Source: Sphaeroforma sirkka
Taxonomy: Eukaryota > Opisthokonta > Ichthyosporea > Ichthyophonida
Reading direction: 5' to 3'
Assembly: GCA_001586965.3 (NCBI GenBank)
Contig: LUCW03000016.1
Coordinates: 57,501-87,500 of the forward strand
Length of the DNA: 30,000 bases
Part shown: one piece after another, positions 9,903-19,612 of the stretch
Layout of the letters: every line of letters begins with the position of its first letter
Numbering within the stretch: position 1 is the stretch's first letter
Program-made: the position numbers and the translations under genes
The notes under the pieces: model-generated
Seen by the model: only the letters and a program-made list of their open reading frames with translations
Databases searched by the model: none
What the model was told of the DNA's origin: nothing

Positions 9903-10206
9903 CTGATCACATGATGCCTTTCCGCATTGGTTGTGACTCACATAGAACCGCAGCTATTATTAGAATGTTGCGGTTGACAGGCTTAATACACTCTCGGGAA
10001 TCGGTTGACAAACTTAATCTGTTCTCGGAAGTCGGTTAAGTGATAACTTAACTCTTGAGAGTAATTTGAGCAACTTGATTAACTCTCAGGAGTGAGCTAA
10101 CTCTGATGACTTAGCTCTCGGGAGTGTGCACACTCTGATGACTTCCATAAATCAAAGATGGTTTCTTGCTGTAAAATCTGGCCTGAGACCCGTAGTCTCT
10201 CAGTAT
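9903..10206 (+). repeat. ~300-bp block, inverted copy at 20687-21022
   Basis: It starts CTGATCACATGATGCC and is found in reverse complement ending at 21022. Homology is near-continuous, from the GATCAC end through TGTGACTCACATAGAACCGC to CTCTCAGTAT near 10206. The 3' part holds about two units of a 33-bp repeat built on CTCTGATGACTTAGCTCTCG. The other copy has about three units, which explains its extra ~32 bp. It could be a terminal inverted repeat, or a fragment of an unrelated LTR. No coding potential seen. Confidence 0.9.
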
Positions 10207-10224
10207 CATTCCCAATATCATAGG

Positions 10225-10885
10225 AGACGCGCTGAAATACTATGGAGCACGTGTAGGATTCAGCTGACGTACTTCTCCTAGGCACTTTGTTTTGACGAGT
10301 AACTTCAAGTCCATGACGTTGTAGGTTTCGATGTTGTTACAACGTTGCTACATTGATCTTTGATTGGAAACGTATACGTCTACCATTTCAACTTTCAAAG
10401 ATAGATCGGAACGAACCGGGGCTGAATCTTCATCACACAATTTTATTTCCTTACAGGTTGCGATGTTGTTGCAACATTGCTACATTGAAATTTGATTGAA
10501 AACGTATACGCCTACCGTTTCAACTTTCAGAAGTAGATCGGAACGCACCGGGGCTGAATCTTCATCACACAATTATATTTTCATATTTTCCTATATATCT
10601 ACATAAACCTAAAATTAGAAGCCATACTAGGCAAAGTGCAGTATGAAGCCCCTTTGGTTGATCCTGCAATCCAGTATTTAATTCTTATAGAGCGAAAAGG
10701 GATCTTTGCTGTGATGGGCCTGTATTATCTATTGAGTAGGTGTAAGATTGAGCTGTATTGCGTCTCTATGTAAATTTTGCTTTGACGAGTATGTCCGAAA
10801 AACGCTATAGGTTGTGAAGTTATTACAACATTGCTACATTGAGCTTTGATCGAAAAGGTCTACGCCCATTTAAACCTCTCGTGTA
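10225..10885 (+). repeat. Degenerate ~132-bp tandem repeats
   Basis: GATGTTGTTACAAC at 10330 and GATGTTGTTGCAAC at 10462 begin two similar units 132 bp apart. Both run through TTGCTACATTGA, AACGTATACG, TTTCAACTTTC and GGGGCTGAATCTTCATCACAC. A third, more diverged unit is at about 10805-10880 (TTATTACAACATTGCTACATTGA). The sequence before the first and third units is also related (TTTTGACGAGTA near 10290 and GCTTTGACGAGTA near 10780). No gene is recognised here. Confidence 0.85.
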
Positions 10886-11740
10886 TCTACAAATCCTCAT
10901 AGTGCCGCCAAAGCTCACATCAAATTTCAAAAGGTTGAGGGCCATTGTGTCTGTCAATTTGCACCCGCAAATCTCGACCGGAAGCAGAAGAGTGTGACCA
11001 TATCATATATTTCTTGCGTTGTGCTGGCTGCTAAGTGCAAACGGCGTTATGTTGTTGGTATTAACTACAAAAACCAACTGTTTAGAGAGTTACCCTAGGT
11101 ATTCACAATTGAAAGTGTCTTAGACTACTCTCTTGCCCAGCGGATCAGTTGGTGTGGACCTCCAAAAAGAGCAAGGAAGCACAAAGCTATTAAAAGATTA
11201 TCATGGTAAAAGTTTAAAGCAATACAATAACAATGAGTTTGTACACTGGAAATCGTGCTTAGCAAATACCAGACCTTAAATAACTATCGTTCAACTCTCT
11301 AATCTTGAATTGAACCGTTGGTGTTTTTTTAATACCCTCTACTTCTGGTTCTACACTCATTTCATTCGAACGGAAAGCAGATGAGCTTATTCATGTAATA
11401 TTTCAACCACAACCTATCCACTATGGTATGAACAACTAGACATTATGAACAGTTATGGGAACTCAGTGGTTCATAAAACCTAGTTGTTCATAGAATCTAG
11501 TTGGTCATGGTACCATTCTACTCGGATTGAGGGTTTTCTATAACTTAAAATCCTACCCCTGCATTTATTTTGTAAATACGAAGTCGTGATCGTACCCAAA
11601 GGTAAAAGAGCGTATCATATCCACAGTTCATAAACCTGATACAGTTTCTCACTTGAGTAGCTTTATTCAGGCACATCATGACGAACAGGCAAGGGAAGCA
11701 AGTGCATGCAGTTAGAAAGCTTGAAAAATGACACAGAAAA
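10886..11740. other. No gene recognised
   Basis: Only short open frames and no motif are seen. Around 11425-11510 a short degenerate phrase based on CTAGTTGTTCAT / CTAGTTGGTCAT / GTGGTTCAT recurs, which may be the remains of a small tandem repeat. Confidence 0.4.
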
Positions 11741-11744
11741 CAAT

Positions 11745-12310
11745 GACTGGGTTGCAACTATCTCCTTTCCTGACTTCACTTCCGGTTGCAAGAAGCCAAC
11801 CCGACTTCGATTGCAGGTATTCAACATCACTTCACTTCTGAGTGAAAGTATTTCAACTAACTTTACTTATTTATGCCAGCATCTAAATTGAGTTTACTTT
11901 TGATTAAAAATATTCAACCTGACTTCGCATATGATTTCAAGCATTTTACCTGACTTCACTTCTGACTGCAAATAATTAATCTAATTTCACTTCTGGTTGC
12001 ATGTATTTAATCTGACTTCACTTCTGACTGCAATTATTAACCTGACTCCCCTTATGATTGCAAGTATTTAACCCGGCTTTACTTCTGGTTGCATGTATTT
12101 AACCTACCTTGACTTGTGATTGCTCTGACTTTACTTCTGAATGCAAGTATTCAACCTGAATTCACTTCTAATTGCACGTTTTAACCTAAATCCAACCTCG
12201 AATTGCAAGCATTTATCTTACTTCACTTCTGATTGCAAGTATTCAACACGACTTTGTTTCTGAATGCAAGCAATAAGCTGTCTCCACTTCTGATTACAAT
12301 TTTACCTGGA
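11745..12310 (+). repeat. Degenerate ~32-bp minisatellite, about 17 units
   Basis: A unit close to CTGACTTCACTTCTGATTGC followed by AAGTATTCAAC recurs about every 31-33 bp from roughly 11755 to 12305. Clear units lie near 11760, 11820, 11950, 11980, 12010, 12075, 12130, 12160, 12220 and 12280. Most differ from each other by several bases, so the array is old. The open frame 12233-12463 is partly made of this array and is not regarded as a gene. Confidence 0.9.
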
Positions 12311-12775
12311 GCGAGCCGTAACCTCACGATTCTTTGCTTTTTCAAAAAAAAATTGTGTGCGAAAATAATCATTTTAGTGGGTCGGCGCAGAAGGAGTCAG
12401 CATTTGTCTGAGACATGCACGATTTCAAACATACACTACTATGTGAATAGAGAGTCTGCGTAACATATTTAGGTCTGTATCGTCTTGCTTCACTGATTTC
12501 CGTTGTTTCTTTTGTTTTCAGCACATGATGCATGGATCACGTTTTAAAATATTCTCTTTCGAAATTACTATATATGAATCAATGTAAGTGTTACAGTTGT
12601 GTTTCATTTATTTTACGCTTTAGTATTGTACTGTATCAAAACTCTTGAACACAAACAAGTACTTAAGTACGCCTAATTAATAAATAGGTATTTTTTTTCT
12701 TCATTATATCATCACAACAATCTCAAGTACAGAGTAATAATGTATTTTGCATACCATGTGTTTCAAACATATACA
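12311..12775. other. No gene recognised
   Basis: AT-rich sequence between the minisatellite and the transposase remnant, with poly-A and poly-T runs near 12345 and 12690. It may contain the 3' end of the transposon on the minus strand, but no terminal inverted repeat was found by eye. Confidence 0.35.
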
Positions 12776-13250
12776 CTAGGCCATATCGAACAAAGGATAT
12801 TCAATACGGATGGTCAGTTGCACGATAAGTGCAACTGTAATAACATGGTTTTCGAGCGGTCCACGGTAGTGACGTATCACGTAAAACTGTTTTATGCGGG
12901 TATTTGCCGTTTCATGCCATGTCCGCCATCTTTTCATGAATGCATTGATGTGTTTGATATCATTAATATTCTGCAGTGGAGCATTAAAATACTTGAACCC
13001 ATCATTATAGCCTTTGTCGGCTACCATCATCTCTCCCTCATCCAGCATATCGATGAGTCTTTCCCGGGACAGAGTGATATCGGCCATCCCCGCTCTATCA
13101 CCACCATCTACAAAACAAAAGTTCCCTCCACGAATGGCGATAGTTAACTCATATTTGAGTGCCGCATGTCTGGATTTGTGTGCCATCATGAAGGCCTGGA
13201 AAGGACGTGGTTCAGGTACCTGGCAGTCAACACCATCGACTCCTCAGTGT
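12776..13250 (-). pseudogene. DDE transposase remnant (DDE_Tnp_4 / Harbinger-like)
   Basis: This is the C-terminal catalytic part of a cut-and-paste transposase read on the minus strand. Upstream of the first Met at 13189 the same frame reads VDGVDCQVPEPRPF, whose GVDC Asp (13226-13228) fits the first catalytic residue. KYELTIAIRGGNF follows, then VADKGYNDGF with the second Asp, then HETANTRIKQFYVIRHYRG with the catalytic Glu. The chain ends IEYPLFDMA at a TAG. These motifs in this order are characteristic of DDE_Tnp_4 proteins. In-frame stops occur just upstream of VDGVDC and no N-terminal DNA-binding region is seen, so the copy is truncated. No terminal inverted repeats or target duplication were located. 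Confidence 0.82.
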
Positions 13251-13480
13251 GCACGAATGCTTCACGATCCTCCCACACAATCTGAGCTATATAGTATTAA
13301 GCTTGATAAAGCGAATAAATACCATATAACTAGATATTGTTTTGAAACACGCACCCGGTGATCAGCTTGTCTGCTGCATATATATTAAAGCTACAATATA
13401 TGGTAAAAAGTAGCTTTTTGAATTTATAACACGTAATTTAATATTTATTTATTTAAAAAACACATCACCAGTCTTTTTGA

Positions 13481-13553
13481 AATCCGGATAGTATTCTGAT
13501 ACCAAATTTTGGGCCCAATAATTATTTTGTGGAATTCGGATACTATCCGGATT
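13481..13553. repeat. Imperfect palindrome, possible MITE fragment
   Basis: AATCCGGATAGTATT at 13481 is the near-exact reverse complement of GATACTATCCGGATT ending at 13553. The arms are about 16 bp and are separated by about 41 bp. Its position upstream of the transposase remnant makes a link to a transposon end possible, but no second copy was found near 12.3-12.7 kb. The rest of 13251-13779 shows no gene. Confidence 0.6.
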
Positions 13554-13779
13554 ATCATGTGTCCTAATTTCACTTATGTTCTATGATGTCAGAACGTTCA
13601 AATTCTAAAAATATAACGCACGCGTTTTGATGACAGCGAAAAACTGTCTATAGGTCACGAAGAGAGTTTTCCGATATCAGTTTCCGTTCACCAGCTACAA
13701 ACTGCGATAGTTACATGTGGATCAGTTTGTTTAGGTGTACACAGCAGACATATAGGTTAACTATAGATATGGAGTATGA

Positions 13780-14245
13780 GTGCTAGTCGAGGCCGGAGAT
13801 TGGGCGCTAGGCCACGTAGCGTTGTACAGACAACGCAATTGGAGGAAGCTTTGTGAGCTACTAAGTATAATTTGTGCACTTAATGTCGATCAACTAGATG
13901 TTAAGACATGTCGAGTCTCCAATTGCTCTATACATGGAGGTTGTGGCGTTGATAAATATGATAGGAATACGGGAATATCTACTACATGTACGTGTAAAAA
14001 GTGTCTAAACTAGAAACTACTGTTGGCGCGCACTCGTACATTATAATGCAATCAATATGTGCACAGCAACAGATGTTCTAAAACTAATCCTGAAGATAGG
14101 GGTACGGGGGCTCGGTCGTCTGCCACACTTGTGGTGAAGTGCCTGAGGGTATTGCGCTTCTCCGAGAATGGAGACACATTGGTGATGGATCTTCGATTGC
14201 AAACAACACTGTTGAGGCCCGTCAGCGTTGCCGAGAACATCAACG
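13780..14245 (+). other. Possible host exon(s) with Cys-rich EGF-like stretch
   Basis: The frame 13780-14013 ends with a cysteine pattern C-x4-C-x5-C-x15-C-x-C-x2-C, including CSIHGGC and CTCKKC. This resembles the first five cysteines of an EGF-like domain. Two in-frame stops follow (14011-14013 and near 14043). The same frame then stays open to 14245, where CAACG is followed by GTGAGT, a textbook eukaryotic 5' splice donor at 14246. The second part contains CLRVLRFSENGDTLVMDL and no known domain that I recognise. The two parts could be separate exons, an old pseudogene, or chance. The initiating codon is unclear (no good ATG). Confidence is low. Confidence 0.3.
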
Positions 14246-14339
14246 GTGAGTATTAAAATACCTAGTTATGTATGTATTTGTATATGCATATGTACATGTG
14301 TATATATGTATGGTTATGAACATAATGATGATACGAGTG

Positions 14340-14558
14340 AAGCATGCATTTGTATGTAAGTGTGTGTATGTGTGTGTGTATGTGTGTGTGTTTGTTTGTG
14401 TATGTGTGTGTTTGATGTAACATACATACATATATATATAATATTGTATGTATATATAATATGGTATAGATATGAGCAAAAAGATATTACATGTATATAT
14501 GTGTGTCTATGTGTGTTTGTGTGTATGTGTGTGTTTGATTGCAAACACATATATATAT

Positions 14559-14643
<85 letters not shown>

Positions 14644-14716
14644 TAGATACAAGTAAAGAGATAACACACATGTACACAACCATTTTTTGTTTGTTTGTGT
14701 ATGTGTGTGTTTGATG

Positions 14717-14750
<34 letters not shown>

Positions 14751-14853
14751 GTAAAATACACACAAAAAGAGACAACACATGTGCGTGCGTATGTATGTGT
14801 GTGTGTGTGTTTGTTTGTTTGTGTGTATTTTTTTTTTTGTATGTGTGTTTGAT

Positions 14854-14891
<38 letters not shown>

Positions 14892-15071
14892 GTAGTATAG
14901 ATACAAACAAACAGACAACACACATGCAACATGATGTGATGTGATGCAATGTGCATGTATGTGTGTGTGTATTGTTTGTTTGTGTATTTGTGTCTTGATG
15001 ATTTTGATGCAACATACATACATAAAATAATATAATATAACAGATATATATATACAATATAACATATATAT

Positions 15072-15106
<35 letters not shown>

Positions 15107-15144
15107 CATATATACATGTGTGTATGTGAGGCGTGTGTTTGTTC

Positions 15145-15218
<74 letters not shown>

Positions 15219-15235
15219 GTGAACCGATGTAGTAC
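14340..15235. repeat. Compound TG/TA microsatellite, ~6 higher-order units
   Basis: Each unit has a TG-rich part (TGTTTGTGTATGTGTGTG), the word TTTGATGCAACATA, a pure (TA)n tract, and then a word like GTATAGATACAAGTAAAGAG with ACACATG. The TTTGAT word recurs near 14411, 14533, 14710, 14848 and 15003. The largest TA tracts are at about 14553-14641 and 15147-15206. Spacing varies from about 120 to 180 bp, mainly with TA-tract length. Long open frames on both strands here consist of Tyr/Ile and Thr/His repeats and are artefacts of the simple sequence. Confidence 0.95.
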
Positions 15236-15301
15236 TTTACTACAGTTGTCAATGTCTAGTAATAAGTGTGCTATGTATTTTAATATATATCAAAGTGCGC
15301 T

Positions 15302-15998
15302 TGTAAACAAAATAAGTAAGTTAGCTTACAACTCGGGTCTTAATAGCTTTAAAGCTACTAGTCAAAAAGTGAGGCTAGACGGGTAGGCACCCTTGTCTAT
15401 TATGCCTTCGCTTCTCGGACCGTCATCGGTTTCATTTATTTAGGGATTCGCCTAGATATTAATAACGGTCACCCCGTTTGACAGTTGTGTTGGCTATGCA
15501 CTATTGCGCTTTGCCAGTCGCTTCCAATGAAACGGATTTTATCCTTTTAAGGAAAGTACACATTGTCCAGGGTTCCGGCTTAATTGGCCACTTAAGAAGA
15601 AAGAAGAAGAAGAAAAATATACGTTCCGCCCCAGATTGGCGTGGCATTCCCTAAGGGCGACCCGAGGCTGGTGCTGAGTTATCACTGATTGGTTTCTTAA
15701 GAAGCCAAGTCAATAGGATTTTAGGTTGTAAACCCTAGGTATATTTTTTAATAATAAAAAACTTTGTTTCCAGCCTACAGCCTGTATCCTACAAGTCATC
15801 TCAATATAGGATGTTATAGAGGAAAGCCATTGTTTACCAACTTTTAGTATCTTATGTTACATAAGATTGTTCACAGGTATTTAAATACCACATAGTAAAA
15901 CCTCTACTTTAAATGCGACGCTGTGGATATTATTATCCTATTTTTATATACTTACGTATTATATATGATTTGATACTCCGGGAGCTGCTATTATTACA
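15302..15998 (-). repeat. 3' LTR candidate of element 2
   Basis: On the minus strand, TGTAATAATAGCAGC begins at 15998 directly after the polypurine tract, by analogy with TGTAGAA in element 1. A TTTACA end like that of element 1 occurs at 15302, giving a ~697-bp LTR. Another TTTACA near 15727 is an alternative end. A TATA-like GTATATAAAA and an AATAAA (within CCTAAATAAATGAAACC) lie inside. With no second copy in the window the 3' limit cannot be proved. No gene is seen in this stretch. Confidence 0.55.
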
Positions 15999-16012
15999 TA
16001 GCCCCCCGCCAG
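15999..16012 (-). promoter_or_regulatory. Polypurine tract of element 2
   Basis: On the minus strand CTGGCGGGGGGCTA immediately precedes TGTAATAATAG. It closely matches CTGGGGGCAA before TGTAG in element 1, so it is likely the plus-strand primer site and marks the LTR start. Confidence 0.7.
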
Positions 16013-16125
16013 CTATAAGCCACGGATTTGATCTTGCCGATGCATCTCCGAGGTGAAAGAGCGAAAAAGCAGAGAAGCCGGGTACGGTGTAAACCTAGGA
16101 TGATAAAGTACGTACATATAACACA

Positions 16126-17758
16126 TTATGTGGTCATCTTCGTTCGCTTGTCTGTTCCGGTTCTGCCATCTTTTCTCTGTTTACGCTTACGCGTCATTGA
16201 CTTGGGTAATTTATCTCTGTAAAGAGACGACCAAAACTCAATTCCAGGATATGGATGCTTTGCAATCGTATCTGCATCTGGAAAGAGTTTAGCCTTATCC
16301 TCCGGATTCTTATGTAGGCGTTTACACCACTTCTTATTAATAAATTTTAAGTAATCTGGAATACCAAAGTCCGACGATGTAAGGTTTTAAACCTCATTGT
16401 CCCAAAACAATATTTTGTTGTATGTAATACCGTTAACGGATTCTATACCAATGATCTTCTTGAACTCATGTTGTTCAAGAGGCGTAGTATCATCATATGT
16501 GCGACAGAGTATGATCTGTTCACTAGGTATTCTAGCCCCGCCCATGTTACGTGCACTGGAGCCATCTACGTTATTAATGTCGTAGTTGTCTGACTTTTCG
16601 TCATGAACAGAGATTACGTATGGACCTATATAGTAAGAGTACAACTTACCAGTGTCTGTATTTCTCTGGATTATGTTAACATAATCACCTTCTTTGAAGG
16701 AGACTTGTTTCTTCTTCTTAGACCAACACCGTTGCGCTTTTAAAAGTGCAACGTTGCGTTTCTCACGAAGAGTAAAATATACCACTTTGTGTACCCTATC
16801 TAATCGTTCCACCCACTTTAGTGACTGTTCCTTTTCAAGAATATCCTCTACTTGAGGTTGTGACACACTCTTTCTGCCACGGAAATAGTGTGCCGGGGTT
16901 ACGCCAGTAACAGGGTCTGGTGTTTCATTCATCTGATCCTGAACCCATGTTAGATGGTAAGGCCAATCACTTGCGTCGTCCTTAAGTGCGGTTCGCAGTA
17001 GAAACTTGAGTTTCCTGTGCCGAACCTCATTGGCACCTTGCGTCTGTGGCTTATATGGAACTCCCCATTTTTCACATATGCCAGATACGAGTTTAAAGGC
17101 TGTCATAATTTCTCCTATAAACTCGCCGCCATTATCATGACATATGAATAATGGATAACCGTGATCGGCAAAGATGCGTAAGCATAGTTCAGCCATTGTT
17201 TCAGGTAGCTTGTTTCTCACAGCATAAAATAAGGCATACCTTGAGGCTACGTCGAACATGTGAAAAACATACTTTTTACCGTTGTGACCCACTTCATCCA
17301 TTATAACCAGATCAATGATGACCCTGCGCATTGGTTCATCTTCAATTACACTCTTAAGAGATGCCCAACCATAGCGCTTGATCTGGTTCTTTTCACATGG
17401 CTCACATTTAAAATACTATTGTTCGCAGAGCTTACGCAGATTAGGGTTGATCAGACCTCTGCGCTTCGCTTCAGCGACCATTGCCTCTACGACTGAGTGC
17501 GTCAAATTATGATGTTGCTGAATCCACTTAAGTGTATCAGCACCTGACTTGTGTGTCTCCAACTGTACAGCTGGAGCAGGTTGCTCTATAAGAGTAGGTA
17601 CTCCTTCTTGGGAGATGGGCCCCGCAGAAGATGGCTGCGGTGCTGAAGCTTCCTTGGCAGGATGTTTACCTTCCAAGTTGACTAGTAAGTTCTTTACAGG
17701 ACTTACTGTCTTAAGACCTGCTGAATCACGCCCGTAGGCAGTGTTTGCGTCTACTAGC
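16126..17758 (-). pseudogene. Element 2 integrase, catalytic residues intact
   Basis: A long minus-strand frame encodes a DDE integrase. The zinc module has HHNLTH and CEPCEKNQIKRYG, separated by an in-frame TAG at 17416-17418. Then come RRVIIDLV (first Asp), CHDNGGEF (second Asp) and PQTQGANEVRHRKL (catalytic Glu), all inside an uninterrupted frame from 17415 to 16390. The C-terminal part has FKEGDYVNI and a GPY/F-like YIGPYVISVHDEKSDNYDI. A TAA at 16387-16389 interrupts the frame, which then continues unchanged (KKWCKRLHKN, aligned with NKKWNKRLHKN of element 1). It ends at a TAA at 16126-16128 after a Lys/Arg-rich tail. The DDE triad is therefore complete, with two nonsense codons outside the core. 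The frame does not connect to the upstream Dam-like frame, because a shift lies near 17760. Confidence 0.92.
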
Positions 17759-17762
17759 CTAA

Positions 17763-18470
17763 TTAATTAGGCGTAGACTTCTGGCATATCAAAGACGATA
17801 ACAGCGTTGTCTTCGCTTCCTCGCTGGTATATTTCATACTTTTATGAAAGGCAGCGGCCATACCCTTTACCCTGCTCTCATGGACCGTAGAAGCACATAC
17901 TTTGTGTGAGGTATGCTCTGTCTGTACAGACTCAATCACTTTGTCGTTCTTAAGAACGTTCGTTTTGTAGACAGTCTCACTGTCAAACGTTTTAAGGGGT
18001 ATAGCAGATTCATCTGCTCGTTCCTGGAACTCCTCTGAAGGTATCCAGTTGCTGGTGTTTTTAGGACCAATGCGACATATCATAGTATGTCTCCAGGGCG
18101 GTTTCTTTATCGCCCGGGTACCCAGATACTGGAAGGTATCTACTTCTCTAGGAATATAGATAGATTCCTCTTGTATCATACCCATTAGTTCCTTGAACCA
18201 GGGATCTGACTTCCGCATGGGACAGCACAAAGTGATTGTGGCTTGTTTTATGTTAACATAATTTAGCAATTGACCTATGAGTTCCCAAGGTGAATTTGCC
18301 CATGCGTTGTGTTCCGCGAGGTTAACCTCAAACGCATCTCCCTTTGGGTGGTTTGGGGACCTAGAGTCCGAAATTTGTGCGTTATGTGTTGCCGCAAACA
18401 AATCTATAGTGTGTTTACCCCACCTCTTTTCAGTTTCCTGAAACCAGCGTGGGTTGCACTTTCAATCCGT
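17763..18470 (-). CDS. Element 2 Dam-like methyltransferase-type module
   Basis: This minus-strand counterpart of the element 1 module begins with WFQETEKRWGKHTIDLFAATHN. DAFEVNLAEHNAWANSPWELIGQ follows, then TLCCPMRKSDPWFKEL and CRIGP. The putative catalytic tetrapeptide reads NSPW (about 18285-18296), against NPPC in element 1. Comparison of the two suggests an ancestral NPPW, which would fit the aromatic requirement of N6-adenine methyltransferases. A conserved ATDW in element 1 reads ATD plus TGA here (near 18460), an obvious Trp-to-stop change. The frame ends at 17763 after a Lys/Ser-rich linker. That the module is retained in both diverged elements argues it is a stable part of the family. 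Confidence 0.65.
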
Positions 18471-19260
18471 TGCTAACAACTCCTTTAGCATCTTCTGGTA
18501 GTCTGATAACAGTCGTGTCAACATGTCTGGAAGATAGTTGTGCACACTTGGTATGTGTTCTATTTTAAAGAGAACTGACATAGACGGTCATGCCATCTAC
18601 TAACCAGTTGGTTGTTTGGTTTTATATCTTTAAGATATACCAGTGACTTCTGGTCACTCACTACTGTGAAGTGTTTTCCGTATAGGTAGTCTTTAAAGAA
18701 CTCTAATGCGGATACTATAGCCAGTAGCTCCTGCTTTACAGTAGGATACTTGCGCTGCGAAGCATTTAAGCTCTTGCTGAAGAACTGTACGAGTCGTGGC
18801 TTGTTATCAACCACTTGATACAGTACACCACGAATGGCGTTGTCTGATGCATCTGTAGCCATTAAAGGGTATCCCGTCAACGGGTCAACGGGTCGACGCA
18901 TCACTGGAGCATCCTGTACTGCTTTCATTACTTTAGGTAAAGTATCTTCGCAGAGGGCTGTCCATAACTCACCCAGCTTACCTTTATGTAAACGTAGGTG
19001 ACTGAAAGGTTTTAACAAGTTCGCTAAGTGAGGAACATCATCTGTAAAGAAGTTGACGAACCCACAGAGGCTGTTAACATCCTTTCCTGTGGTTGGCGTA
19101 CACCAGTCTAAAAGATGATCCACCTTTCCTGGATCTATCTCTATCCCTTCGCCTGATATAAGGTATCCAAGTAATTGTACCTTATCGACTCCCCACTTAC
19201 ATTTCTTCTCATTTATTTTGAAGTTGTGGCACGTACGCCAGCCGTCGGTATCCACCGAGA
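18471..19260 (-). pseudogene. Element 2 RT C-terminus and RNase H
   Basis: The minus frame starts in the RT thumb region (NFKINEKKCKWG, LLGYLISGEGIEIDPGK, CGFVNFFTDDVPHL). It continues through the connection (FSHLRLHKGKLGELW) into RNase H. RNase H has MATDASDNA (first Asp), TVKQELLAIVSAL with the catalytic Glu intact, VVSDQKSLVYL, and LVSRWHD. Near 18560 a frame break interrupts the end, but the usual NYLPDMLTRL tail is readable in another frame around 18520. The fingers/palm part with the KIDLK and YLDD motifs is absent because of a deletion at about 19.21-19.26 kb. Confidence 0.9.
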
Positions 19261-19490
19261 ATGACTTTGGGTTTCTTGAACACCGAATGAGTAACCGAGC
19301 ACCATTCCTGATCTGTCACGCGACCTATGATGCCGGCCTCCTCCAAGGTATCTACCTTCTCTTTGAGGATCGCCGCCTTCCTGGGATCCTTGTCTATATA
19401 GTAGGTTGCTTTAGACGTGGCCTGTGGTTTCTCCATTATCACTAGAGAGTGCGCATCCACAAATTTGGGGTGTGGGGCAACATAAGCCAC
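19209..19490 (-). pseudogene. Element 2 RT N-terminal fragment
   Basis: The minus-strand frame contains YYIDKDPRKAAILKEKV, then LEEAGIIGRV and SVTHSVFKKPK. This is the usual opening of a Ty3-type RT: a linker, a helix, a G-I-I word and a V-x-K-K word. It ends where the thumb region begins in another frame. Compared with element 1 about 120 residues are missing, including all three polymerase Asp residues. The fragment overlaps the next feature because the junction lies within 19209-19260. Confidence 0.75.
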
Positions 19491-19612
19491 CGGATTGGGG
19501 TGGCCACGCCTGCGTAAATGTATTCACCGTGGCTGCCAACTGATAAATGTCTCCAAAGTCACTGACTTCCTTCCCTGGCAACGACTTCTTTGGTCTGATG
19601 CTCAATTTTTGC

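Noticed and set aside
14240-15252. Open frames of about 200 to 312 codons on the minus strand, and others on the plus strand.
   Set aside because: They consist of Tyr-Ile and Thr-His repeats produced by TA and TG microsatellites in every frame.
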